Assembly: GCF_003205615.1 (NCBI RefSeq)
Contig: NZ_PYBV01000027.1
Coordinates: 155,342 to 219,341 of the forward strand
Length of the DNA: 64,000 nucleotides
Origin: Micromonospora arborensis
GTDB lineage: Bacteria; Actinomycetota; Actinomycetes; Mycobacteriales; Micromonosporaceae
Direction of reading: 5' to 3'
Shown in pieces: positions 1 to 7,822 of this stretch (positions are counted from its first letter, which is position 1; each line of letters opens with the position of its first letter). A program made the translations under genes and the position numbers. The notes below the pieces were generated by a model that saw only the letters and a program-made list of their open reading frames with translations, did not search any database and had not been told where the DNA came from.

Positions 1-362
1 GCCAGCGAGACCCGGCCCGATGGGGCACCCACCCGACTCAGCTCTCGGGCCGCCGCCTCGTGGTCATTCGCGTAGATCACGCCGAACACGGATAGGACCA
101 CGTCGGCCGAGTCGTCTCGAAGCGGTAGCCGGCTCGCATCGCCGACCCGCCAATCGACCGCCAGGCCGTCATCCACGGCTCGACGCCGGGCCAATTCCAA
201 CAGCGCGGGCTCCAGATCCACCCCGACGGTACGGGCCCCGCACCGTGCGGCCAGAATCGCCGCGTCGCCCGTACCGGTGGCCACATCGAGCACCCGGTCA
301 TCCGGCCGTATCGCGGCGGCTGCCACCACCGCTTCGGCGACCGGCATCAGCCGCCGTGCCAT
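1..362 (-). CDS. Class I SAM-dependent methyltransferase, C-terminus cut by window edge
   Basis: Reading the minus strand gives VLDVATGTGDAAILAAR, the glycine-rich SAM-binding motif I, followed by VGVDLEPALLELARRRA (motif with the ribose-binding acidic residue) and DDSADVVLSVFGVIYA, an organisation typical of a Methyltransf_11/25 enzyme. The target molecule cannot be told. The first usable start is ATG at 362, but recognisable family sequence (NAASWAAGDYPAMARRLMP) continues upstream of that ATG in the same frame as far as about position 400, and no ATG, GTG or TTG occurs between there and an in-frame TGA near 470. The gene also runs about 65 bases into the 3' end of the upstream membrane-protein gene. 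Either the start is unusual or a frameshift lies here. The gene continues beyond position 1. Confidence 0.8.
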   Translation of the reverse strand, partial: MARRLMPVAEAVVAAAAIRPDDRVLDVATGTGDAAILAARCGARTVGVDLEPALLELARRRAVDDGLAVDWRVGDASRLPLRDDSADVVLSVFGVIYANDHEAAARELSRVGAPSGRVSL

Positions 363-1548
363 GGCCGGATAGTCGCCGGCAGCCCACGACGCGGCATTCG
401 GGGCGTCGCCGGTACCAGTAGGCGAGGGTGGCTGCGGCGAGCAGCGGCCCCCAGAGCGGGAAGGGCATCAGCAGGACCAGGAGATGGTCCGAGAGGTCGG
501 TGCCGGCCCCGAAGGATTGTTGTACCAGCGAATGACCGGCTATGCACATCATGAGGGACACGATCAGTCCCGGCACGACCGCGGCGTAGACGGGTACCGG
601 CCGACCCCCGAGAAAGGGCAGCGAGCGTGGGAAGACCTCGCCACGGGGCCGGATCAATCCGAGGGTCAGCCAGGTACCACCCTCGCCGGCGACCGCGAGG
701 GCCAGTCCGAAGATGCGTAGACCGGGGTGTTCGGCGAGGGTCTCGGCGCTTTCACCGATGGGCCAGGGCGTCAGCCAACTCAGCCGGGTCACCACGTACG
801 GCAGTGGGCACAGCGCGGCGGACCAGGTCAGGATGCGACCCCACGATGACGCGGAGGCCGGTGTCGTCCACAGGGCTCCCGGCCGTCCGCAGGATTGGCA
901 GTGGCGCCGATGGTGCCGCAGGAGGCGTACCAGCACCACGGCCCAGCAGGCGCCGATCGCCAGGGAGCCGAACACGACCAGCGGCCGGTATCCGATGGGC
1001 TCGGCGTCGCGTGCGATGTAGTTCAGCCACAGCAGCAGAGTGACGAAGGCCGCCGCTCCGACGGCTATCCCAGCGGCGCCCGCCGCGCTGCCGTGGTGTG
1101 GGCTCGCGCGCCTGACCAGACGCGTGGTCAGCGCGGCGACGATCGCGGCCGGCACTGCCAGAGTCATCAGGTACCCAGTGATGGTGAGAACCTGGATGTC
1201 GGGTACCAGAAAGCCGAGTACGAGCGCCGCGACGGCCGCCACCGCGATCCCGCCGACCCGGATCGGTGCGCCCGTCCGGCCGTCGAGCAGCAGACCGGCC
1301 AGCGCCACTCCGACGGCGCCGGCTGTCAGGGCGAGCACCACAGCCGTATCCGCAGGTACGTAGGTCATCAGGGACAGGTCCGCGAACCGGTCCTGCGGGC
1401 CGAACGGGTAGCTGCTCGGGCGTAGCCACCACAGGAACCCGACACCGATCAGCAGTAGGGAGCCGACCAGGACACCGACCTCCGGCCAGCCGGCGACGTA
1501 TCGATGGTGCCGTAATGCCGGGGCGTCGTCCGTCGGTGCCTCGTTCAT
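298..1548 (-). CDS. Polytopic membrane protein of unknown function
   Basis: A 416-residue protein with about ten hydrophobic segments, beginning with VGVLVGSLLLIGVGFLWWL near residue 26 and ending with LWGPLLAAATLAYWY near residue 365. A cytoplasmic-looking loop around residue 215 carries HHRRHCQSCGRPG, a single CxxC pair. I do not recognise the family. The ATG at 1548 is preceded by a strong GGGAGGG ribosome-binding site. It is transcribed divergently from a histidine kinase/response regulator pair, so it may be a target or partner of that system (inference from position only). The last 40 or so residues (RRRPECRVVGCRRLSGHG onward) are arginine- and glycine-rich and overlap the next methyltransferase gene in another frame, so they may be read-through of a frameshift rather than the native tail. 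Confidence 0.6.
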   Translation of the reverse strand: MNEAPTDDAPALRHHRYVAGWPEVGVLVGSLLLIGVGFLWWLRPSSYPFGPQDRFADLSLMTYVPADTAVVLALTAGAVGVALAGLLLDGRTGAPIRVGGIAVAAVAALVLGFLVPDIQVLTITGYLMTLAVPAAIVAALTTRLVRRASPHHGSAAGAAGIAVGAAAFVTLLLWLNYIARDAEPIGYRPLVVFGSLAIGACWAVVLVRLLRHHRRHCQSCGRPGALWTTPASASSWGRILTWSAALCPLPYVVTRLSWLTPWPIGESAETLAEHPGLRIFGLALAVAGEGGTWLTLGLIRPRGEVFPRSLPFLGGRPVPVYAAVVPGLIVSLMMCIAGHSLVQQSFGAGTDLSDHLLVLLMPFPLWGPLLAAATLAYWYRRRPECRVVGCRRLSGHGTAADAGRRSGGGSRRDTAG

Positions 1549-1674
1549 CGTTGCCCTCCCCTGGGTGAGCCGGCCACGCTTCTCGCGGCCGGCGTGATGA
1601 CGCCAGGATCTCCAGGTTCAGGAGCCGGTCACCATCTGCCGATCGGTAGATACCGGTTGTCGGCGCGGCGCGGC

Positions 1675-1680
1675 TACGGT
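1675..1680 (+). promoter_or_regulatory. Putative -10 element of leaderless kinase transcript
   Basis: TACGGT fits TANNNT and is followed by exactly six bases and then the GTG at 1687. No Shine-Dalgarno sequence precedes this GTG. The arrangement predicts transcription starting at or next to the start codon. Confidence 0.4.
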
Positions 1681-1686
1681 GGGCCC

Positions 1687-2943
1687 GTGATCTCGCTGAA
1701 CGCGCCGGGAGCCCGTTCCGGGCGGCATTTCCGTGGACGTACGGTGCGGGCGACCGTGGCGCTCGGCGCCTGCCTCGGTGTCGTCGTGCCGGCCGGCGTA
1801 TGGGGATCGCGCAGCCACCCGCCGTTCGCGCTCGCCGCCGCGTTGGCCGCCGCGACGCTCGCTGGGCACGCGGCGATGTGGCCGCGCACCCGCCGGCTGA
1901 TCGGCGTGAGCACCGGCGTGGTGTCCCTGTTGTCGCTCGGCGCGACGGGGCTGTGGCACCACGTGGGCGCTCCTATGCCCGCAGGGCCCTGGCCCCTGCT
2001 GACCACCGCAGTCCTGATCGTCGACCTCGCACTGTTGTGCCGGACGGCGACGTCACGGGTCTCTACCCTGACGGTCGCCGTGGCGATCCTCGCGGAGAGT
2101 GTCCTGGCCGTTCCGATCACCGGCGCCGCCGCGCTGGGGTGGCGGGACCGTGTCGCGGTGTGCGTCTTCTGGTCGCTGGCCGGTTTCGCCGGCATTGCCG
2201 CCGGCTTGTACCTGCGCCGCCTCGACGAGGCTCGGATACGCGCGGTTGCGCAGGCTCGCCGGGCGCAGCGCGTCCAACTCGCCACCGATCTCCACGATTT
2301 CGTCGCCCATGACGTCAGCGCCATGGTGATCCAGGCGCAGGCGGCGCGAATCCTGCTCAGCGAGCGTGCCGCCGACGTCGCCGACGTACTCGGGGCCATC
2401 GAGGCGGATGGCACCCGAGCACTGAACGCCATGGATCGCACCATCCGGCTGCTGCGGGAACTCGAGGACGCCGCCAGCGCGACCCGTACGCCCCTGCCGG
2501 ATGCCACCGAGTTGCCGGAGCTGATCCAGCGGTACGCGGCCGCCTGGGACGGACCCGTCACGGTCGCCCTCGATCCAGGGCTCGAATCCTCGTTGCTGCC
2601 CGAGGCAAGCACGACCGTCTACCGCGTGGTTGTCGAAGCACTCACGAACGTGCGCCGCCACGCCCGCCCCGGCGCGGCCGTTGACGTCCGCCTGCACCGC
2701 AGCGCCGGCGGCGTCGCCCTGGTCGTCACGAACAGATGTTCCGGACCGGATGCCGACCACCAGAGCCCTGTTCCGCTCCAGAGCCGACGCGATCCCGTGC
2801 GACGTCACGGCGGCACCGGGCTGGCCGGCCTGGCCGAGCGAGTGGAGATGCTCGGTGGCACGCTCGACTACGGACCCCGATCGCCGGCCGGATGGCAATT
2901 GCACGTCGCCCTGCCCGCCGACGTGCTGCGGACCGCGTCATGA
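1687..2943 (+). CDS. Two-component sensor histidine kinase, NarL/DesK (HisKA_3) class
   Basis: Membrane sensor kinase of about 418 residues. The first half holds four to six membrane segments with no obvious extracellular domain, suggesting the signal is sensed within the membrane. The dimerisation and phosphoacceptor block follows: VQLATDLHDFVAHDVSAMV, with the presumed phosphorylated His in LHD at about residue 203. The C-terminal ATPase domain shows the N box EALTNVRRHA and the glycine loop GGTGLAGLAERVEMLGG. An in-frame ATG lies further upstream at 1594, but the GTG at 1687 fits a -10 element six bases before it and directly precedes normal family sequence. The stop overlaps the start of the response regulator by four bases, so the two proteins are translationally coupled and should form a phosphorelay. 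Confidence 0.85.
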   Translation: MISLNAPGARSGRHFRGRTVRATVALGACLGVVVPAGVWGSRSHPPFALAAALAAATLAGHAAMWPRTRRLIGVSTGVVSLLSLGATGLWHHVGAPMPAGPWPLLTTAVLIVDLALLCRTATSRVSTLTVAVAILAESVLAVPITGAAALGWRDRVAVCVFWSLAGFAGIAAGLYLRRLDEARIRAVAQARRAQRVQLATDLHDFVAHDVSAMVIQAQAARILLSERAADVADVLGAIEADGTRALNAMDRTIRLLRELEDAASATRTPLPDATELPELIQRYAAAWDGPVTVALDPGLESSLLPEASTTVYRVVVEALTNVRRHARPGAAVDVRLHRSAGGVALVVTNRCSGPDADHQSPVPLQSRRDPVRRHGGTGLAGLAERVEMLGGTLDYGPRSPAGWQLHVALPADVLRTAS

Positions 2944-3620
2944 CCATCCGCGTGCTCGTCGCCGATGACCAGGATTCCGTCCGTTTCGGGTTCCGTACCA
3001 TCCTGACTGCCGCCGCGGACATCGAGGTCGTCGGCGAAGCCGCCGACGGTGAGACGGCACTGGCCCTGACTCGGCGGCTGCGTCCCGACGTCGTCATCGC
3101 CGACATTCGCATGCCGGGGCTGGACGGACTCGAACTGACGCGGAGACTCTGCGCCGCTGATGCTCCGGTTTCCGCTCGCGTCGTGGTGGTGACCACCTAC
3201 GACCTCGACGCGTACGTGCACACCGCGCTCCGGCACGGCGCCAGCGGATTCCTCGTCAAACACGCCGGGCCCGCCCTGCTCACCGAGGCAGTCCGTGCCG
3301 CGGTGGCCGGCGACGCGCTGATCAGCCCCACCGTGACGGTCCGGCTGCTGCGCGAGCTTTCCCGCACCGCCGTCGAGCCCGCCCGCAAGCCGGAGCCGCC
3401 ACTGTCCGACCGGGAGAGGGAAATCGTCCTCCTGGTGGCTGACGGCCTGACCAACCCCGAGATCGGCGCCAAACTGTACATCACCCCCGGAACCGTCAAG
3501 ACGCACCTCGCGAGCATCCAACGCAAGCTGAAGGTGCGAAATCGCGTCGGTATCGCCCACTGGGCGTGGGAGACCCGCACCCGGACGCGGACGCCAGGAG
3601 CATCAGGCGAGCAGCGCTGA
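2940..3620 (+). CDS. Response regulator, NarL/FixJ family (REC + LuxR-type HTH)
   Basis: A 226-residue regulator. The receiver domain has the acidic pair D9/D10, the phosphoacceptor D55 in VVIADIRMPG, the switch threonine in VVVTTYD and the conserved K107 in GFLVKHAG. The C-terminal helix-turn-helix is complete: LSDREREIVLLVADGLTNPEIGAKLYITPGTVKTHL, the GerE/LuxR pattern. It starts at ATG 2940 inside the kinase stop codon (ATGA overlap), so it is the cognate partner of that kinase. The short Arg/Thr-rich tail after WAWE is unlikely to matter for function. Its targets are unknown; the divergent membrane protein is one candidate. Confidence 0.9.
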   Translation: MTIRVLVADDQDSVRFGFRTILTAAADIEVVGEAADGETALALTRRLRPDVVIADIRMPGLDGLELTRRLCAADAPVSARVVVVTTYDLDAYVHTALRHGASGFLVKHAGPALLTEAVRAAVAGDALISPTVTVRLLRELSRTAVEPARKPEPPLSDREREIVLLVADGLTNPEIGAKLYITPGTVKTHLASIQRKLKVRNRVGIAHWAWETRTRTRTPGASGEQR

Positions 3621-3736
3621 TTTTTGCGGGTGACTTTGTAAGGCCGGCTGGAGTCAGATCCGGGAGATTTCGTAAGACATCCAGAGGTGCGGCTTCCGAG
3701 CACCCACCGAGCGACCACCCACCACCGACGTACACG

Positions 3737-3779
3737 AAAAAGGCCCCGACCGGCAGAGTTCTGCCAGGTCGGGGCCTTG
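3737..3779 (-). terminator. Rho-independent terminator downstream of tRNA-Lys
   Basis: On the minus strand AAGGCCCCGACC pairs with GGTCGGGGCCTT around an inner GGCAGA/TCTGCC stem and ends in a run of T residues (the AAAAA at 3737-3741). It lies just 3' of tRNA-Lys. Confidence 0.85.
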
Positions 3780-3787
3780 CTCGTTGG

Positions 3788-3860
3788 TGCGCCGCCAGGG
3801 ACTCGAACCCCGAACCCGCGGATTAAGAGTCCGCTGCTCTGCCAGTTGAGCTAGCGGCGC
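3788..3860 (-). tRNA. tRNA-Lys (CTT anticodon)
   Basis: Full cloverleaf on the minus strand: acceptor GCGCCGC pairs with GCGGCGC, the anticodon stem CGGAC/ATCCG region presents the loop with CTT, and the T-arm has GGTTCGAGTCC. The discriminator base is A and a CCA end is encoded (3785-3787). Confidence 0.95.
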
Positions 3861-4048
3861 TCATTCGGCAACGGAGAGAACACTAGCACCCCTGCGAGGA
3901 GGGCTCCAATCCGGTTACCCGGCTCCACCCTTCGGTCGAGCTTTGCGGGCAAGAGTGCACAAAACCACCATCGCGCTCAGGACAGGGGGGTGAGTTGCGG
4001 CGTTGATACGGCACGATGTCCGCCAGGTACGCGAGAACAGAGGTGGGG

Positions 4049-5323
4049 ATGACACGGTTCACGCGAGCCGGGGCGGTGCTGGGCGCTCTGACTCTGGTGG
4101 CGTCGCTGGCACTGACCGGGTGCGGCGACAAGCAGAAGAAGCCGGAATTCGTTGGCGGGGCGTCGTCGTCAGACGCGAGCGCCGCACCAGACGCGTCCGC
4201 GCCCTCGGGACCGGGCGGGTCGAGCACGCCGAGCGGGCCCCCGCTCACCCTGAGCCCGGCCGACGGCGCGAACAACCGGCCGGTGAGCACGGAGATCAGC
4301 GCGAAGCTTCCGGACGGCGGGAAGGTTTCCGCGGTCACCCTGACGGCGGACGGCGGGGGCGCGGTGGAGGGCAAGCTGCGCACCGACGGTTCCGCCTGGG
4401 TGCCGTCCGCCCCGTTGAAGTACGGCACCCGCTACACCGCCTCGGTGACGGCGAGCGCTGCCGACGGCACGAGCAGCCAGGGCACCAGCAGCTTCACCAC
4501 GATGGCCAAGCCGAAGTCGACTGTTGGTTCCGGCCTGTACCTCTTCGACGACAAGAGCTACGGCGTGGCCATGCCGGTGGTCACCGAGTTCCACCCGGGG
4601 ATCCCGAAGAAGGACCGGGCGGCGGTGCAGAAGCGGATGTTCGTCCGCACCGACCCGCCGCAGCCGGGGGCGTGGCACTGGGTCGACAACGGCACGCAGG
4701 CCTACTACCGGGCACCCGAGTACTGGAAGCCCGGCACCACGATCACGGTGCGGATCGCGCTGGCTGGCATGCCGCTGAGCAACGGCAAGTACGGCGACGT
4801 CGACCGGAAGGCCACCGCCAAGATCGGCCGGTCCTTCGTGATGAAGGTCGACAACGCCAACAAGAAGATGACGGTGTTCGAGAACGGCGCGCTGGTACGC
4901 ACCATTCCGGTGAGCCTCGGCAAGAAGAGCACACCGTCGTCCAGCGGCACGATGGTCGTGATGGAGAAGAAGGAAGCCACGACCTTCGACACCCGCGACG
5001 ACCCGGACCCGGCCAACCGCTACGTCACCGACATCGAGTTCGCCCAGCGGCTCACCTGGGGTGGCGAGTACATCCACGCCGCACCCTGGTCGGAGCACGT
5101 GCAGGGCCGGCAGAACGTCTCGCACGGCTGCGTGAACGTGTCCATGGCGAACGCCAAGTGGCTGTTCGGCAAGACGAGGATCGGTGACCCGATCACGATC
5201 AAGGGCACCGAGCGCCGGCTCGCCGCCGGCAACGGCTGGACGGCGTGGAGCCTGAGCTGGTCGCAGTTCATCAAGGGCAGCGCGCTGCCGGTGCCCAGTG
5301 GTGGGGCCGGCCCGGCGCTCTGA
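4049..5323 (+). CDS. L,D-transpeptidase lipoprotein (first of tandem pair)
   Basis: Enzyme forming 3-3 cross-links in peptidoglycan outside the membrane. The protein of 424 residues opens with a lipoprotein signal, ending in the lipobox LTGC with lipidated Cys25, then a Ser/Pro/Gly-rich linker, two Ig-like domains as in mycobacterial LdtMt2, and a C-terminal YkuD catalytic domain. The active-site motif SHGCVNVSMANAKWLF places the nucleophile at Cys361. ATG 4049 is preferred over an in-frame GTG near 4016 because it follows AGGTGGGG and begins a clean signal peptide. A related gene follows 249 bases downstream; the two share most of the catalytic domain, including GKKSTPSSSGTMVV. Confidence 0.93.
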   Translation: MTRFTRAGAVLGALTLVASLALTGCGDKQKKPEFVGGASSSDASAAPDASAPSGPGGSSTPSGPPLTLSPADGANNRPVSTEISAKLPDGGKVSAVTLTADGGGAVEGKLRTDGSAWVPSAPLKYGTRYTASVTASAADGTSSQGTSSFTTMAKPKSTVGSGLYLFDDKSYGVAMPVVTEFHPGIPKKDRAAVQKRMFVRTDPPQPGAWHWVDNGTQAYYRAPEYWKPGTTITVRIALAGMPLSNGKYGDVDRKATAKIGRSFVMKVDNANKKMTVFENGALVRTIPVSLGKKSTPSSSGTMVVMEKKEATTFDTRDDPDPANRYVTDIEFAQRLTWGGEYIHAAPWSEHVQGRQNVSHGCVNVSMANAKWLFGKTRIGDPITIKGTERRLAAGNGWTAWSLSWSQFIKGSALPVPSGGAGPAL

Positions 5324-5572
5324 GCCGTCGGTCTCCTCGCGCCGGCCCTGCCGATGGCCGGGCCGGCGCGTACCCTTGCACTCCCGCGACGCGACAATGC
5401 CGCGGCGACCCCTCAGCCCCGGTACGGAGACGAGCCACGCTCACGAAACGCCGGATAGTAGCAAAATTCCGGCACGATGGTCGGCGTGTTTCGGTTCACC
5501 CTCGGCAACCGGGGCCGGCTCTGGCGCGTCAGTAGGAGACGATGGGGCAGCGACCACGACTGTGAGGGAATC

Positions 5573-6862
5573 ATGCGAGCTAGCCAGGACCAGCTGATCA
5601 GGCCCGGTGGGCGACGGCGCGTGTTCGCGGCGGGCCTCCTCGCCGTGGCGCTGGCCTTCACCTCCGCCTGTACCAACGGCGACGGCGGCAAGCCGTCCTC
5701 GTGGCACGGCGGCGATGAGAGCCCGCCGCCGAAGGCGGCGGCGACCATCAGCGAGCCTGCGGCCGATGCCAAGGACGTGCCAGCGTCCACCGGCATCACC
5801 TTCACCACGAAGGATGCCGTGAAGACCACCGTCGAGCTCAAGGACGCGGCCGGCAAGGCGGTCGAGGGCACCCTCGCCACGGATGGCAAGACCTGGTTGC
5901 CGGCCGGCGCGCTGGCGTATGGCACGAGCTACACGGCGACCGTGACCGCCACCGGCGACGATGATCGCCCGGCCACCGCGACCAGCACCTTCACCACCAT
6001 GGCCAAGCCGGGCAATCAGGTACGGGTGAGCAGCTTCCTCGGCGACAACCAGGTGGTCGGGGTCGGAATGCCGCTGATCGTGAAGTTCAGCCGGGGCATT
6101 CCGGAGGACTACCGCGACGACGTACAGCGCCGGATGACGGTGACCTCGACACCGGCCCAGGAGGGCATCTGGCACTGGGTCAGCCCGACCGAGATCCGGT
6201 ACCGGCCGAAGGAGTTCTGGAAGGCCGACAGCAAGATCTCCTACCGGGTGCAGGCCGGTGGCCTGCCGATGGGTGCGGGTTGGTACGGCCGCGCCGACCT
6301 CGCGGTGGACATCAAGATCGGCGCTTCGCTGATCATGACGGTGGACAACAAGACCAAGCGGATGACGGTGACCCGTAACGGCTCCGTGGTCAAGACCATC
6401 CCGGTCAGTCTCGGCAAGAAGTCCACCCCCTCGTCCAGCGGGACGATGGTGGTCATCGAGAAGCTGCGCAAGACCGTGTTCGACACGATGGAGGAGTTGG
6501 GCCCCGAGGAGGGCTACCGCACCAACATCGACTTTGCGCAGCGACTCACCTGGGGCGGCGAGTTCATCCACGCGGCGCCCTGGTCGGAGGGCCAGCAGGG
6601 CAGCGTGAACGTCTCGCACGGTTGCGTGAACGTGTCGATGGCCAACGGCGACTGGCTGTTCAAGAACACCCAGATCGGCGACCCGATCACGGTCAAGGGC
6701 ACCGAGCGCAAGCTGCAGAACGGCAACGGCTGGACCGACTGGAACATGAGCTGGGACGAGTACGTCAAGGGCAGCGCCCTCCCGTACGAGCCGCCGGCCG
6801 ACCCGGACGCCACCCCGGCCCCGGACGGCGCCGCCACGCCGACGCCCACCCCGACCGCCTGA
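5573..6862 (+). CDS. L,D-transpeptidase lipoprotein (second of tandem pair)
   Basis: Paralogue of the preceding gene, 429 residues. The start ATG 5573 follows GAGGGAA; the signal peptide ends in FTSAC, giving lipidated Cys33. Ig-like domains (for example ASTGITFTTKDAVKTTVELKD) are followed by the YkuD domain with SHGCVNVSMANGDWLF and nucleophile Cys351. The tail is a Pro/Thr/Asp-rich stretch absent from the first copy. The mature N-terminal linker is the part that differs most, which suggests duplication followed by divergence in envelope positioning rather than chemistry. A hairpin terminator follows nine bases after the stop. Confidence 0.93.
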   Translation: MRASQDQLIRPGGRRRVFAAGLLAVALAFTSACTNGDGGKPSSWHGGDESPPPKAAATISEPAADAKDVPASTGITFTTKDAVKTTVELKDAAGKAVEGTLATDGKTWLPAGALAYGTSYTATVTATGDDDRPATATSTFTTMAKPGNQVRVSSFLGDNQVVGVGMPLIVKFSRGIPEDYRDDVQRRMTVTSTPAQEGIWHWVSPTEIRYRPKEFWKADSKISYRVQAGGLPMGAGWYGRADLAVDIKIGASLIMTVDNKTKRMTVTRNGSVVKTIPVSLGKKSTPSSSGTMVVIEKLRKTVFDTMEELGPEEGYRTNIDFAQRLTWGGEFIHAAPWSEGQQGSVNVSHGCVNVSMANGDWLFKNTQIGDPITVKGTERKLQNGNGWTDWNMSWDEYVKGSALPYEPPADPDATPAPDGAATPTPTPTA

Positions 6863-6871
6863 GCCACCTTC

Positions 6872-6901
6872 CGAAAGCCCCCTCCTCGGAGGGGGCTTTC
6901 G
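6872..6901 (+). terminator. Hairpin terminator after second L,D-transpeptidase
   Basis: CGAAAGCCCCCTC pairs perfectly with GAGGGGGCTTTCG across a four-base loop, ending in CTTTCG. It directly follows the stop codon at 6862. Confidence 0.8.
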
Positions 6902-6926
6902 CGTAGGCCCCTACCTCGCCCCTGAA

Positions 6927-6964
6927 ACGACTCAGGCCCCCTCCGGAGAGGGGGCCTGAGTCGT
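6927..6964 (-). terminator. Hairpin terminator downstream of tRNA-His
   Basis: Perfect 17-base arms (ACGACTCAGGCCCCCTC and its complement) around a four-base loop, placed between tRNA-His and the oppositely transcribed transpeptidase genes. The T run is short, so termination strength is uncertain. Confidence 0.7.
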
Positions 6965-6975
6965 GAGACCAACTG

Positions 6976-7048
6976 GGTGACTGATGGGAATTGAACCCAC
7001 GACAACCGGGACCACAACCCGGTGCTCTGCCAACTGAGCTACAGCCAC
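6976..7048 (-). tRNA. tRNA-His (GTG anticodon)
   Basis: Cloverleaf on the minus strand with acceptor GTGGCTG/CAGTCAC, anticodon loop TTGTGGT inside a CCGGG/CCCGG stem, and a normal T-arm GTGGGTTCAATTCCCAT. A G at position -1 (base 7049) opposite C73 is the identity element of tRNA-His. The CCA end is not encoded. Confidence 0.95.
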
Positions 7049-7159
7049 CATGCCGCCGTCGCCCGGTCGATCGCCCCGGGCGGGGTGCGGACCAATAATA
7101 GCCACACCGCCGCGCACCACGTCTAGCGGGTTCCCTGCTCCCGGTGACGGCTGCCCGGG

Positions 7160-7750
7160 TCAGAGTTCGGCGGCGATCGCCTTGGCGGTCTCGACGTCCG
7201 GGCCGGGCAGCGGGACGAAGAGTGTGCGCCGGTAGTACTCCAATTCCCGGATGCTCTCCTGGATGTCGGCCAGCGCCCGGTGTGCGAGGCCCTTCTGCGG
7301 CTGGCCGAAGTACACCCGGGGGTACCAGCGACGGCAGAGTTCCTTGATCGACGAGACGTCGATCATCCGGTAGTGCAGGTGCGCGTCGAGGCGGGGCATG
7401 TCCCGGGCGATGAAGCCCCGGTCGGTGGCGATCGAGTTGCCACACAGCGGGGCCGTGCGCGGGTCCTTGACGAAGGTGCGGACGTACTCCAGGACCAGGT
7501 CTTCCGCCTCGGCGAGGGTGACCGCCGAACGACGGACCTCTTCGGTGAGCCCGGACTTGGCGTGCATCGTCTGGACGATCTCGGGCATCCCCTCCAGTGC
7601 CGCCTCATCGGCGTGGATCACCACGTCGACCCCGTCACCCAGCACGTTGAGGTCGGGATCGGTGACCAGTGCCGCAACCTCGATCAGCTTGTCCCTGCTG
7701 AGGTCCAACCCGGTCATCTCACAGTCGATCCAAACGAGGAGATCAGCCAC
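7160..7750 (-). CDS. orn: Oligoribonuclease (3'-5' exonuclease, DEDDh)
   Basis: Degrades two- to five-nucleotide RNAs, including pGpG from cyclic-di-GMP breakdown, to mononucleotides in the cytoplasm. The 196-residue protein matches the family in full: Exo I motif LLVWIDCEMTGLD (D9, E11), Exo II around LCGNSIATDRGFIARDMP, and Exo III with the general-base His in AHRALADIQESI. KGLAHRALADIQESIRELEYYR is highly typical of bacterial Orn. The start is GTG 7750, which has no Shine-Dalgarno sequence but has a -10-like TAGGCT six bases upstream, so the message is probably leaderless. It stands alone, next to tRNA-His and divergent from a GT87 gene. Confidence 0.96.
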   Translation of the reverse strand: MADLLVWIDCEMTGLDLSRDKLIEVAALVTDPDLNVLGDGVDVVIHADEAALEGMPEIVQTMHAKSGLTEEVRRSAVTLAEAEDLVLEYVRTFVKDPRTAPLCGNSIATDRGFIARDMPRLDAHLHYRMIDVSSIKELCRRWYPRVYFGQPQKGLAHRALADIQESIRELEYYRRTLFVPLPGPDVETAKAIAAEL

Positions 7751-7756
7751 CGGGAC

Positions 7757-7762
7757 AGCCTA
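7757..7762 (-). promoter_or_regulatory. Putative -10 element of leaderless orn transcript
   Basis: Minus-strand TAGGCT followed by six bases (GTCCCG) and the GTG start at 7750. No ribosome-binding site is present. Confidence 0.45.
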
Positions 7763-7810
7763 CGCGCAGCCCACACCTCGCGGCTGCGCGCTCTCAGCGG
7801 ACCAGCCCGC

Positions 7811-7816
7811 TAGGGT
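7811..7816 (+). promoter_or_regulatory. Putative -10 element of leaderless GT87 transcript
   Basis: TAGGGT followed by six bases (TTCGGG) and then GTG at 7823. Confidence 0.4.
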
Positions 7817-7822
7817 TTCGGG

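Noticed and set aside
4016..4048. Upstream in-frame GTG as start of the first L,D-transpeptidase
   Set aside because: It would put eleven residues before a clean lipoprotein signal; ATG 4049 has AGGTGGGG directly upstream.
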